Below are positions 1 through 8,024 of a stretch of 58,296 nt of DNA, in pieces (the first letter of the stretch is position 1; each line of letters begins with the position of its first letter). Source of the stretch: Legionellales bacterium (GTDB taxonomy: Bacteria; Pseudomonadota; Gammaproteobacteria; Legionellales; Legionellaceae); NCBI GenBank assembly GCA_027449905.1, contig DAIDKT010000099.1:1-58296 (forward strand), given 5' to 3'. A program made the translations under genes and the position numbers. The notes beneath the pieces were generated by a model, which was given only the letters and a program-made list of their open reading frames with translations, was not told the origin of the DNA and searched no databases.

Positions 1-2
1 AT

Positions 3-59
3 GCTTTGATTAATACTTTAAATCCTCAATGGGATGATCTGTATCAATCCTTATCCTGA
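3..59 (+). CDS. C-terminal end of a gene cut by the window edge
   Basis: Frame 3 is open from the window start and ends at a TGA at 57-59, giving the C-terminal peptide ALINTLNPQWDDLYQSLS. The balanced composition suggests the tail of a real protein, but 18 residues are too few to name a family. It is followed by a hairpin repeat. It could also be a chance open frame. Confidence 0.25.
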   Translation, partial: ALINTLNPQWDDLYQSLS

Positions 60-88
60 GTAATAAAAAGATTGTGCCACATTCAGGA

Positions 89-121
89 GATCCTTCAAGC
101 GGCTACGCCGCTTTCAGGATG
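89..121. repeat. Palindromic intergenic hairpin repeat
   Basis: A perfect stem AAGCGGC/GCCGCTT (97-103 and 107-113) with a three-base loop is enclosed by an outer pair ATCCT (90-94) and AGGAT (116-120). The layout is typical of small dispersed palindromic repeats. It lies just upstream of the point where recognisable coding sequence of the next frame begins, so it may mark an insertion or rearrangement junction. Confidence 0.45.
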
Positions 122-141
122 ACGCGCTGGGGAGATACGAA

Positions 142-696
142 TTCTCTCTATCAGCGCAAGCATCTGCTCAGATCGAGTCAATTAGCTCTGCTAGACCCGA
201 CTTAAAGGTTAGCTATAGTGTATTACCTTTCAATGTTAAAATAAACCCATTAGAATGGACATGGATTAAAGATAAATTCATTAATAATTTGGTCCCGTCT
301 GCGTCAAAAAAGTATTCAGCCCTCTATAAATTAAGAGATTTATTTAGACAAGATAAAGCAAATTATGACAAAATGAATATTTTGAAACTATTTTCCGAAG
401 CGTCACACAAAAATTCTGAGGATGATAATACCAAGCCTCATTTTAGTAAACAACAACGACAAGCGTTTTTTGAAAACTTAAAAGCAATACATGATCAAGG
501 CTCAAAGAATAACAGCACTAAAAATTTTTGTGCAACAGCCATTGCCCTAGCAATTCCGTTGATAGGTTGGAGTCTTTTGGCATGGAATAAATATACCCGG
601 GGTTCGACGGGCTTATTTTTTACCGAAGGGGGAAGCAAACAACTTGCGAAACTCGCATTGCATGAAATAGAGTCTTCGACTCCCAAACAGAAATAA
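142..696 (+). pseudogene. 5'-truncated gene of unknown function
   Basis: The frame is open from 67 to the TAA at 694-696 and reads as a normal protein from about 142, but it holds no ATG or GTG. The first usual start, TTG at 289, lies inside continuous protein-like sequence and has no Shine-Dalgarno sequence. The likeliest reading is a gene that lost its 5' end at the hairpin repeat just upstream. The remnant is Lys- and Asn-rich and helical, with one hydrophobic segment of about 18 residues (AIALAIPLIGWSLL) near residue 90 counted from the TTG. No family is recognised. An orphan effector-like gene is possible but only a guess, and a functional 135-residue product from the TTG cannot be excluded. 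Confidence 0.4.
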
Positions 697-709
697 CCCA
701 AGACCTCTG

Positions 710-733
710 GCCCCCGCGAAAAAGTCACGGGGC
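710..733. terminator. Weak hairpin between convergent genes
   Basis: GCCCCCG (710-716) can pair with CGGGGC (728-733) around a loop of about eleven bases, between the end of the truncated frame and the end of the hydrolase gene. No clean T-tract follows on the plus strand. It could serve as a modest terminator; evidence is limited to the pairing. Confidence 0.3.
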
Positions 734-740
734 GTCTCGT

Positions 741-1433
741 TTAAAAATAGGAATTGTCAACAGAACCTGAACCTGATTTGATAACATTCATTAAACAATC
801 TTTCAACTCAATCAGCTTTCCATGGAAAAAATGCCCTGTCTGTTTAAAAGTAAACAAAGGCAAGGGCGGATGAAATTTTTGGGTAAAATCATGTACACTT
901 TTCGCTGCGACAATTTCATCCTCATCACCTTGAATGACCACCCAAGGTACCTGATGCAAAGGAAATTCTTGATATGAGTAATGATCAACTGATGGAGCGA
1001 TCGTTATCAACGCTGTTTTCAGCTCGACTGATTGTTGATATAAACACGCCGCCCGATAAGCCACAAATGAACCAAACGAAAACCCGGCAAATTCAATGAT
1101 GGCGGTCGGATGACTTTCTTTCCACCAACGCGCAAGCAACAGCATGTCTTCGCTTTCACCGATTCCCGCATCATACTCCCCTGCGGACTGTCCAACTCCA
1201 CGAAAATTAAACCGGATCGTTGGGATCTGGATTGCCTTGTATGCTCGCACCATGGTTGTCACGACCTTGTTATTCATGGTACCGCCTTGCAGCGAATGAG
1301 GATGACCAATGATCGCCATGCGCTCCCAATTAGCTGTTTCAGGAATCGTCAACTCAACCTCTAAATTGCCAACCAACCCGTCAACAGGTAAAACATGGAC
1401 GCCAGGCGTCGTAAATGATGCAAATGGATTCAT
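741..1433 (-). CDS. Alpha/beta hydrolase, COG2945-like
   Basis: A 230-residue cytosolic serine hydrolase of the small dienelactone-hydrolase-like group with no settled substrate. Visible are the nucleophile elbow GFSFG, an acid candidate in GDEDEIV and a late histidine in TGHFFHGK, in the correct order, plus GHPHSLQGG for the oxyanion region. The ATG at 1433 is chosen over one 12 codons upstream because GAGG lies nine bases before it and the family starts near here. It is divergent from panB. The last codons (reading SVDNSYF) run through sequence matching the end of the GGGTCTGTTGAC repeat, so the native C-terminus was probably altered by that element. Confidence 0.85.
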   Translation of the reverse strand: MNPFASFTTPGVHVLPVDGLVGNLEVELTIPETANWERMAIIGHPHSLQGGTMNNKVVTTMVRAYKAIQIPTIRFNFRGVGQSAGEYDAGIGESEDMLLLARWWKESHPTAIIEFAGFSFGSFVAYRAACLYQQSVELKTALITIAPSVDHYSYQEFPLHQVPWVVIQGDEDEIVAAKSVHDFTQKFHPPLPLFTFKQTGHFFHGKLIELKDCLMNVIKSGSGSVDNSYF

Positions 1434-1529
1434 TGGGTTTTTCCTCGGAAAAATAGAAGTTAGCTCCAAACCCTTGCATTTTAATCTTCATCGATTATGA
1501 TGTCGACAGTGTCGCGCCTGGAAACCATC

Positions 1530-2321
1530 ATGAAATTGCATGACTTTAAACGTATCAAAGCAAACCAGCAAAAAATTAGCATGCTGACGTGTTATGATTA
1601 TCCATCAGCCTGTATTGTTGCTGATTCAAACATTGACTGTGTCCTAGTTGGCGATTCAGTCGCCATGGCTGTTCATGGCCATACCAGTACGATCATGGCG
1701 ACCATGGACATGATGGTACTCCATACATCTGCTGTCGCCAGAGGATTAAAAACCCAGTTTTTAATCAGCGACCTCCCCTTTCTCAGCTATCGTAGCTCAT
1801 TGTCAGAAACGATAGCGCACGTGCGCCAACTCTTACAAGCGGGGGCGCATGCGATTAAACTAGAAGGTGGCGATGATGATATCTGTCACACCATCGCCCA
1901 CCTGGTTGCCTCTGGCGTCCCAGTCATGGGTCACATTGGTTTAACGCCACAGTCCGTTTTACAATTGGGTGGGTACAAAGTCCAAGGCCGGGCGCAAGAA
2001 CAAGCCGCGCAATTGCACCAGCAAGCACGTAACCTTGAAGCAGCGGGCTGTTTTGCGGTAGTTATTGAATGCGTGCCCGCGGATCTCGCTGAAACCATCA
2101 CTGCATCACTGAATATCCCGACCATTGGCATCGGCGCGGGCGTGAAAACCGATGGGCAAGTGCTCGTTTGGCATGATATGTTGGGATTGCAATCAGACTT
2201 TCATTTTCGTTTTGTTAAGCGTTTCGCGGAAGGAAAAGAGCTATTACTCACAGCCATCAACCATTATGTAGACGCTGTCAGCCAAAAGGAGTTCCCTGCT
2301 TTGGAACATATTTTCGATTAA
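1530..2321 (+). CDS. panB: 3-methyl-2-oxobutanoate hydroxymethyltransferase
   Basis: PanB transfers a hydroxymethyl group from 5,10-methylene-tetrahydrofolate to alpha-ketoisovalerate, giving ketopantoate, the first step toward pantothenate and CoA. The protein carries the family signatures MLTCYDYPSA, VGDSVAM, HAIKLEGG, PVMGHIGLTPQ and TIGIGAG. With the ATG at 1530 it is 263 residues, matching the usual length of about 264; an ATG 11 codons upstream would add an atypical extension. panC follows 14 bases downstream, so the two are probably cotranscribed. Neither panD nor panE is in the window. Confidence 0.96.
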   Translation: MKLHDFKRIKANQQKISMLTCYDYPSACIVADSNIDCVLVGDSVAMAVHGHTSTIMATMDMMVLHTSAVARGLKTQFLISDLPFLSYRSSLSETIAHVRQLLQAGAHAIKLEGGDDDICHTIAHLVASGVPVMGHIGLTPQSVLQLGGYKVQGRAQEQAAQLHQQARNLEAAGCFAVVIECVPADLAETITASLNIPTIGIGAGVKTDGQVLVWHDMLGLQSDFHFRFVKRFAEGKELLLTAINHYVDAVSQKEFPALEHIFD

Positions 2322-2335
2322 TTGGAAACAATCAC

Positions 2336-3094
2336 ATGCAAATTTATCATGATATTCAAGAATGGCATGCCGTTAGAAACCTAATTCTTCCCCATTTATC
2401 GCTCGGGTTTGTCCCAACGATGGGTAATTTGCATGTCGGTCATGCTTCCTTATTCACTAAAAGTAAGTGTGAAAATGATTTAACCGCCGCCAGTATTTTT
2501 ATTAATCGTAATCAATTTAATCAAGCAGAAGACTTTAATCATTATCCACGTACACTAGATGCAGACATTCAATTGCTAGAAAAAAGCGGCGTTGATTATT
2601 GCATTATTCCAAATGAGCAAGACATGTATGCCGATGACTACCGTTATCAGATCCATGAAACAAAACGTAGCGAGCACCTAGAAGGTGAGTATCGACCTGG
2701 TCATTATACCGGGGTCCTAACCGTCGTGATGAAATTACTGAATCTGGTAAAGCCACACCGCAGTTATTTTGGAGAAAAAGACTACCAACAATTTCAATTG
2801 ATTCGAGACATGGTGGCCGCATTTTTCATGAACATTAAAATCATCGCTTGTCCTACGATAAGGGAGGCAAGTGGTCTACCTTATAGCTCCAGGAACAACC
2901 GACTAAGTCCTGCGGAACGCAAATTAGCCGATCAATTTGCCTTGCTTTTTCATCAAACGCCATCCTGTGAAGACATACTGCGCCAATTAAATGAGCTTGG
3001 TATCGAGGTTGACTATATCAAAGATTATAACAACCGCCGTTATGCGGCAGTTAAAATTGGCAAGGTTAGACTGATTGATAATTTTTCTATTTAG
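2336..3094 (+). CDS. panC: Pantothenate synthetase
   Basis: PanC condenses pantoate and beta-alanine using ATP. Seen: the HIGH-like PTMGNLHVGH, the FGEKDYQQ motif and the C-terminal SSRNNRLSP, so the nucleotidyltransferase fold is complete. At 252 residues it is shorter than the E. coli enzyme (about 283), losing part of the C-terminal lid. Two usually conserved spots differ: the pantoate loop reads FINRNQF rather than FVNPxQF, and REASGLPYSSRN replaces READGLxxSSRN. The sequence is otherwise Legionella-like. Its TAG stop lies at the edge of a short element-like sequence (3094-3129). Confidence 0.93.
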   Translation: MQIYHDIQEWHAVRNLILPHLSLGFVPTMGNLHVGHASLFTKSKCENDLTAASIFINRNQFNQAEDFNHYPRTLDADIQLLEKSGVDYCIIPNEQDMYADDYRYQIHETKRSEHLEGEYRPGHYTGVLTVVMKLLNLVKPHRSYFGEKDYQQFQLIRDMVAAFFMNIKIIACPTIREASGLPYSSRNNRLSPAERKLADQFALLFHQTPSCEDILRQLNELGIEVDYIKDYNNRRYAAVKIGKVRLIDNFSI

Positions 3095-3129
3095 GGGCGT
3101 CGGGTTCATAAAATGAATTATCAACACCC
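3094..3129. repeat. 36-bp remnant of the GGGTCTGTTGAC element between two TAs
   Basis: This short stretch lies between two convergent genes and is bounded by TA at 3092-3093 and 3130-3131. Its right end (TGAATTATCAACACCC) matches the right end of the full copy at 13759-13918 apart from a two-base deletion; the left end has diverged. The TA plus outer G on each side forms the TAG stop of panC on the plus strand and of the large repeat protein on the minus strand. Confidence 0.55.
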
Positions 3130-3158
3130 TACTTTGGGCCGAAAGTCCCGGGGTGTTG
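3122..3158. terminator. Nested hairpin between panC and the repeat protein
   Basis: CAACACCC (3122-3129) pairs with GGGTGTTG (3151-3158), enclosing ACTTT/AAAGT (3131-3135 and 3142-3146). A short ATTTT follows on the plus strand. It could terminate panBC transcription and overlaps the last codons of the opposite gene. Stability was judged by eye only. Confidence 0.4.
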
Positions 3159-6100
3159 ATTTTGTGTTTCAATTATTTGTTGATTTGAAGCATGAAGGCC
3201 TGCACTAAAAACACTGAAATTACCAGGTCCAGCGATTAGTTGATTTACTTCAGACCTTTGTTGCTCAGAGCTATTATCCCGATGATCCATTGTTTTATTT
3301 CCAGAATTTTTAGTATTTTTTTGTCTTAAAACAGCAACATAAGAATTTTTAGTCTGGTTTGATTGATCCTGAACATCATACTCCACCTCCTTTTCAACCG
3401 AAACCAGCACTTCCCAGAAACTAGGTACTTCGAGCGCTGTCCGAGCTAGTTGTTCACCATCCAGAAGAACAAACTTCCTGAACGTTGCATCACCATCGCC
3501 ACAGGTACTGTTATAATACTCTCTATACGAATTTCTGAGTGGGAAAGTGAACCCCTTCCACAAACCATAAAAGACACCCGCAACCAAACCAGGCAGACCG
3601 GCATTTTTAAACCCATTCAGTCCACCATACATCATATAAGGTATCGTCAGCACCCCTAAACCAGCCAAACCAGATAATAAACCGGACGATCCTGAGGCTA
3701 CAATATCTGTGTAAAACTTAATGCGTTTAAAATCTTGGTCTATTTGCTTGACAGGTCCGTTAAATGATAATGGGTAACCAGAAAATACCTCAAACATATT
3801 GGCGGCAATTTGTTGGGTCATCCATGGTTTTTTACCAAATAAATCACTGTCATTGACCTGATTGAAGATTTCACCCCATATAATGGTTCCGGCAATCGTC
3901 TCATAAGTATCAGTAACCGCTTTGATTAGCGCCTCACCGCCAACCTCACCATATACATACCAAAAACTTGCTAAAAATTCGTAAGGCTGGAGCTTGTCGA
4001 CAAAAAATTGGTAGGTTGTACCAAATTTTTCATAATTATCACCATAAACATTTTTTAATCCCCTACCCAATTGAAAATATTTGGGTGGAACAGACTTCGG
4101 TTCATTGCCAATAACCAAATCAAAAACATCTTTCACGGTCTGAACATCAAAACCACCACCAAATTTTTTAAATATATCTCTTGCCACATCGCCGGCCTTT
4201 TCATATTTTAAGGCATCATATACTGATTTAAATCCGTTTAACCAGGCGTAATTATCGCCCAATACATCGCGGTAGGCCGAAGCGACGCCTGCCCATTGAT
4301 AACCGCCACCAAAAGACTTAAAAACATCGTCAAACGTACTCCCTGCGCGTTCAAAATTTGAGCCATAAAATGAGGTGAATTCCTTAAACCAAGCAAAGTC
4401 TCCTAAAACCCGTTGGTAAGCTTGGCTGACTCGAGCCCATTGATAGACACCACCAAAATAATTAAATGCGTCTTTTGCAGCCTGACCTGCCTTGCTGAAA
4501 TTATTACCGTACACTGATTTCAGCCCGTTTAAAAATTTATAGTCATGGTCCAATACCGACCGATAAGCTCGGCTAACCCTCTCCCATTGATAATCACCGC
4601 CTAAGGCTTTGTAGTAATCTTTTGCAGTCTGGCCTAGTCCACTGTAATCATGACCATAAACAAATTTTAAACCATTAAAGAATGCCCAATCTGTTCCCAA
4701 TACATCCCTGAAGGCCTGGCTAACTCGTGCCGGTTTATAGCTTCCACCATATAAATCAAAAAAATGTCTTGCAGTTTGGCCTAGTTGGCTAAAATCATCC
4801 CCATAAACTGATTTCAAACCTTTCAACACGGCCCAATTTTCTCCCAATGTATCCATGAAGGCCTGGTGGACGCGGGCTGGTTTATATATCCCACCCAATC
4901 CATCAAATAAGTCGATGGCAACCTGCCCCACCCGGCTGAAGTCTTCCCCATAGAACGCCCTGAAACCATTTCCCAACCGGTAATTTTCTCCTAACACCCG
5001 CTGATATACTTTCAACACCCATTGAGTTTGGTAAGCGCCACCTAGGTTTTTAAAAACAGAGTTAAAAGCATGACCGAAGCCTTTTTTGACGTAAAACAAA
5101 TCATAAGCGTCTCCAACATGGTATCCCATGGTGATGGCTTGTTGTGACTTGTGAAATATTTCACCAAACCGATATTCGCCACCAACTTGGTCAGCAATGC
5201 GTGTAAATGAAGTACCCAATTCAAACTGACCACCTTGAATGAAAAGGGAAACTTTGTTAAACGCATCGATAAAACCGTGAAGCCCCCCTCCGAATAAACC
5301 ATATAAAACACCGAACACAGCACCCACAATGACGCCAACGCCAGCTCGTAAAATGGTAATAATTTCGGATCCGATGGCACAAAGATATCCAAACCCTCTC
5401 CTGAGGAAGCCCATGGTTTCGGCAGCAGCAGCGAGAATAACCGCAATCAACTGATGAATAACCAAACCAAATTCAGCGAGAGCTGTAATAAATCCTGTCG
5501 CCACCTCGGCCAAAACGCCAAGAATGACTGCTGTAGAGAATCGAACCACTTCATATGCCGCGACTGTACCGGCAGCAAGCACTGCTGTCGGCAGCCTCAT
5601 AATATTCAAGACCTCAGCGAGCGTAGCAGCGAAGAATACAAAACTCTCACCGATAACAGCAACCGCTCCTGCAAAAACAAATCGAAATCCCTCATACAAG
5701 GCGACCAAGGCGCTAAAAAACATGGCCGTAGGTAACCTCAAAAGATTGATAATTTCAGAGCCCAGTGCAAGAAGTAAGAGCACCGACTCGGCAAGCGCGG
5801 CAACGGCAGCTGCAAAAACAAATCGAAATCCTTCATATACAGCAACCAAAAAACTCAAAATAAAGGCCGCAGGAGCCCTCAATATATTGATCAATTCAGC
5901 AAATAATGCTTTTAGCAATGTATACAATTCAGCAACACCAGCAATCGATGTTGCAACGATCAATCGAAACCCTTCAAGCACAGCAACCACACTGCTATAG
6001 GCATACGCACCCAACAACCGCACCAGATTTGCAATTTCAGCGCCTAAGGCCTTTACCAAAGTAAAAGTTTCAGCAATACCACCCACCAATCCTGCAAAAA

Positions 6101-6860
6101 CAAATCGGAATCCTTCAAAGACAGCCACAAAACGACTTAATAAGTAAGCCGCTGGTAATCTTGCGATATTGGCAATTTCGAGAATTGAAATCAGCACAAA
6201 CATCCCTGCTTCACTCAATCCCGCTACAACACCGGCAAATCCAACTCGAAGCCCCTCCAACACCGCAACCAAACCACTATATAGATAGGCGGCTGGTAAT
6301 CTTGCCATATTCAAAATTTCGGCGCCCACAGCTGCAGAAAAAACCAAGACCTCACCTATCCCAGCAACCAATATAGCCGTGCTAACACGCAGCATTTCAT
6401 ACAAAGAAACAAAACCACTGGCAATCACCGCAGTTGGAATTCTTAACCCATTAAATATTTCTGCAAATCCCGCAACGATGGCAACGCCAACTTCGCTGAC
6501 AAAACCCGTTACGTAGGCAATGGGGATGAGGGCCGCAGTGAAAAGCTCAGCATAGACTCCAGCAACCACTGCAACAATTTTTCTACCCGCCACAATAGTC
6601 CCAACGATAAATGCCGAAATACCTGCGGTCACTGCTTTGCCAACATGATATAGTTCAGCTACAACCCCCAGAATAAACCCACTTCCATTTCGAATCGTAT
6701 TGCCAATACCAAAAAAAACATAGGCCAATCCACCCAGAGCCCCCCTGGCAAGCGTCGATACAGAAGTTCCGATGAATGCAAACACATAGCTAAAAAATCC
6801 GCTGATATATCCCAAGCGGCCAGTTGTGGTTGTTGGTAAATCAATTTTTTCTTCAGCCAT
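3129..6860 (-). CDS. Giant membrane protein with two tandem-repeat arrays, function unknown
   Basis: A 1243-residue protein not matched to any family I know. Residues 1-139 are hydrophobic and Gly-rich. Residues 140-468 are seven exact 47-residue hydrophobic repeats. Residues about 470-535 are Gly-rich and hydrophobic (FGVLYGLFGGGLHGF). Residues about 535-985 are eight or nine repeats of about 49 residues, rich in Tyr, Phe and Gly (core VYGDDFSQLGQTA). Residues about 1040-1095 hold another Gly-rich membrane stretch (SGLLSGLAGLGVLTIPYMM), followed by a polar Asn/Gln/Ser-rich tail. There is no cleavable signal peptide. GGAG lies seven bases before the ATG and a promoter candidate is at 6965-6994. 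The gene stands alone. Inference: a membrane-inserting or membrane-shaping protein, possibly exported to a host cell. The TAG stop is supplied by the adjacent repeat remnant. Confidence 0.9.
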   Translation of the reverse strand: MAEEKIDLPTTTTGRLGYISGFFSYVFAFIGTSVSTLARGALGGLAYVFFGIGNTIRNGSGFILGVVAELYHVGKAVTAGISAFIVGTIVAGRKIVAVVAGVYAELFTAALIPIAYVTGFVSEVGVAIVAGFAEIFNGLRIPTAVIASGFVSLYEMLRVSTAILVAGIGEVLVFSAAVGAEILNMARLPAAYLYSGLVAVLEGLRVGFAGVVAGLSEAGMFVLISILEIANIARLPAAYLLSRFVAVFEGFRFVFAGLVGGIAETFTLVKALGAEIANLVRLLGAYAYSSVVAVLEGFRLIVATSIAGVAELYTLLKALFAELINILRAPAAFILSFLVAVYEGFRFVFAAAVAALAESVLLLLALGSEIINLLRLPTAMFFSALVALYEGFRFVFAGAVAVIGESFVFFAATLAEVLNIMRLPTAVLAAGTVAAYEVVRFSTAVILGVLAEVATGFITALAEFGLVIHQLIAVILAAAAETMGFLRRGFGYLCAIGSEIITILRAGVGVIVGAVFGVLYGLFGGGLHGFIDAFNKVSLFIQGGQFELGTSFTRIADQVGGEYRFGEIFHKSQQAITMGYHVGDAYDLFYVKKGFGHAFNSVFKNLGGAYQTQWVLKVYQRVLGENYRLGNGFRAFYGEDFSRVGQVAIDLFDGLGGIYKPARVHQAFMDTLGENWAVLKGLKSVYGDDFSQLGQTARHFFDLYGGSYKPARVSQAFRDVLGTDWAFFNGLKFVYGHDYSGLGQTAKDYYKALGGDYQWERVSRAYRSVLDHDYKFLNGLKSVYGNNFSKAGQAAKDAFNYFGGVYQWARVSQAYQRVLGDFAWFKEFTSFYGSNFERAGSTFDDVFKSFGGGYQWAGVASAYRDVLGDNYAWLNGFKSVYDALKYEKAGDVARDIFKKFGGGFDVQTVKDVFDLVIGNEPKSVPPKYFQLGRGLKNVYGDNYEKFGTTYQFFVDKLQPYEFLASFWYVYGEVGGEALIKAVTDTYETIAGTIIWGEIFNQVNDSDLFGKKPWMTQQIAANMFEVFSGYPLSFNGPVKQIDQDFKRIKFYTDIVASGSSGLLSGLAGLGVLTIPYMMYGGLNGFKNAGLPGLVAGVFYGLWKGFTFPLRNSYREYYNSTCGDGDATFRKFVLLDGEQLARTALEVPSFWEVLVSVEKEVEYDVQDQSNQTKNSYVAVLRQKNTKNSGNKTMDHRDNSSEQQRSEVNQLIAGPGNFSVFSAGLHASNQQIIETQNQHPGTFGPK
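4239..5117 (-). repeat. Tandem array of 49-residue (147-bp) units in the giant protein
   Basis: Residues 582-874 consist of six consecutive units of 49, 49, 49, 49, 48 and 49 residues, with diverged units on both sides. The shared pattern is roughly NGhKxVYGxDFSxhGQ, then a helix, then hGGxYxxxRV, then QAaxxVLG (h hydrophobic, a aromatic). Neighbouring units are clearly related but not identical, so the array is old enough to have diverged. It looks soluble, unlike the N-terminal array. Confidence 0.9.
5457..6443 (-). repeat. Tandem array of seven 47-residue (141-bp) hydrophobic units
   Basis: Residues 140-468 divide without any gap into seven units of exactly 47 residues, mostly beginning RLPAAY or RLPTA. 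Conserved or nearly conserved polar positions in each unit are Arg1, Glu16, Arg19, Glu31, Glu42 and Asn45; the rest is mostly Ala, Val, Leu, Phe and Gly. A diverged eighth unit probably precedes at residues 93-139. Hydrophobic runs of 10 to 14 residues between charges are short for simple transmembrane helices. Confidence 0.92.
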
Positions 6861-6881
6861 TAAAAAGCTCCAAACTAAAGG

Positions 6882-6905
6882 TCAATGCCCAGGGCCTGTT
6901 TCCAT
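6882..6905 (-). other. Possible leader mini-ORF upstream of the giant protein
   Basis: AGGAG (6911-6915) is followed five bases later by an ATG that opens an eight-codon frame reading METGPGH and a TGA stop, 21 bases before the main ATG. A very similar mini-ORF begins upstream of ampG (45879-45923). The shared DNA also resembles a repeat end, so the reading frame may be incidental. Confidence 0.35.
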
Positions 6906-6964
6906 AACAACTCCTAGCGGACAAATCGTGAAGGATCGTTAATAGGTCCCAAAATTTGGGTTGA

Positions 6965-6994
6965 ATTATAACATAACATTGGTCTTGTTGTCTA
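6965..6994 (-). promoter_or_regulatory. Sigma-70-like promoter for the giant protein
   Basis: On the minus strand TAGACA (6989-6994) and a perfect TATAAT (6965-6970) are separated by 18 bases. This places transcription about 100 bases upstream of the start codon, with a leader that includes the mini-ORF at 6882-6905. No PmrA-type TTAATATT site was noticed nearby. Confidence 0.5.
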
Positions 6995-7136
6995 TGTTTT
7001 AACCATTAAATTTTTGGTGTTACTCCAAAGATGTTTTGCTGGGCTCATGATGACGAATGTCTTTATCAGCGTGGTGGATGACCATGGTTTAAGCTAAAAA
7101 AACCCAGCCATCCACAATTTGGGGAATTACAACGAA

Positions 7137-7790
7137 TCAATGCAGATGAATCAACTGGCTGTGAATCTCGACCTCAAAATATTCACTAAACATCGTAAAT
7201 GAATTAACTGAAGGCCAATCTTCAGCAGACTCTGACATCCGAGTCATTTCAGCGTTCACCAGTGGCTCATAATGATGTTGAATAAAAGGGGATATATCTG
7301 TTAAATACTCAAAATTTTTCACTAAAATAGTGGCGCTTTCAGAAAACCGAGATAAATCTATTTTTTTGAGTAATGAGCTAAAATCCAGTTGGTTCTCTTG
7401 TGCCATTGGACGCCATTTAAACTCGATTGCTCTCGGTTTGACCGACACAAGCTGATGCGCATCATAAATGGTGGGTTCCATGAGTAAAACGCGCGAATGC
7501 AAGTCAAATTTAAAACAACACAAAAAATCTAAAAATGATCCGGTGATATTATTCGCACACTCAGGCCCAACCAACCTAGAGGCTTCATATTTCAACATCA
7601 GTGGAAAAAATTTTTCAAGCTCAGCCAATACGGCATCATCCGAATCACATCCTGGCAAGCTATAAGCAGTGGTATCGGCCCGGAGCAAATCAAGACTGGG
7701 AAGTTCTATTCCGGGAAGTTGTGAGGAAATAAATGAAATAAATTGAGACGTTGGCTTTAAAATTAATATATTCGATTCACTTTGTGTCAT
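7137..7790 (-). CDS. Conserved-looking protein of unknown function
   Basis: A 217-residue soluble protein with no signal peptide, membrane segment or motif I recognise. The ATG at 7790 is preferred over an upstream one because AAGGAGAG stands just before it. Composition is acidic, with scattered Cys (two in FLCCFKF), and the secondary structure appears mixed, with an Asp/Glu-rich middle (CDSDDAVLAELEKFF). It is transcribed away from mutY and toward the giant repeat protein, but the gap of about 275 bases and the separate promoter there suggest independent transcription. Confidence 0.8.
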   Translation of the reverse strand: MTQSESNILILKPTSQFISFISSQLPGIELPSLDLLRADTTAYSLPGCDSDDAVLAELEKFFPLMLKYEASRLVGPECANNITGSFLDFLCCFKFDLHSRVLLMEPTIYDAHQLVSVKPRAIEFKWRPMAQENQLDFSSLLKKIDLSRFSESATILVKNFEYLTDISPFIQHHYEPLVNAEMTRMSESAEDWPSVNSFTMFSEYFEVEIHSQLIHLH

Positions 7791-7929
7791 CCTGCTCTCC
7801 TTAATTAACTCATCCTGAGTACAACTTGAAAAGCTTAAAACGAACCTAAACAATTAAATCTATTTTTAACAAACAAGCTTCTAATTAAATAAAATTGCTC
7901 GTGGTTATTATTTATTGAAGATTTTACTT

Positions 7930-7946
7930 CTTAGTTTTAAACTAAG
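7930..7946. promoter_or_regulatory. Perfect palindrome between divergent genes
   Basis: CTTAGTTT and AAACTAAG form an eight-base inverted repeat around a single T, in the AT-rich region between the 7137-7790 gene and mutY. Size and place would suit a dimeric repressor operator, but no regulator can be named, and AT-rich DNA yields such palindromes by chance. Confidence 0.25.
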
Positions 7947-8024
7947 CAGACATGTAGATTAGCACTTGCTCATCATGAATTGCAATACACCTTATAAAAA
8001 TTTTTTTGCACTTGGTAAACAAGA

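Noticed and set aside
5042..5446. 134-codon minus-strand frame in another phase of the giant gene
   Set aside because: Overlaps the main frame, which keeps exact 47- and 49-residue periodicity on both sides; no sign of a frameshift.
5524..6000. 158-codon plus-strand frame opposite the giant protein
   Set aside because: It is the antisense of the hydrophobic repeat array; its Ala/Thr/Asn-rich periodic composition only mirrors the 141-bp repeats.
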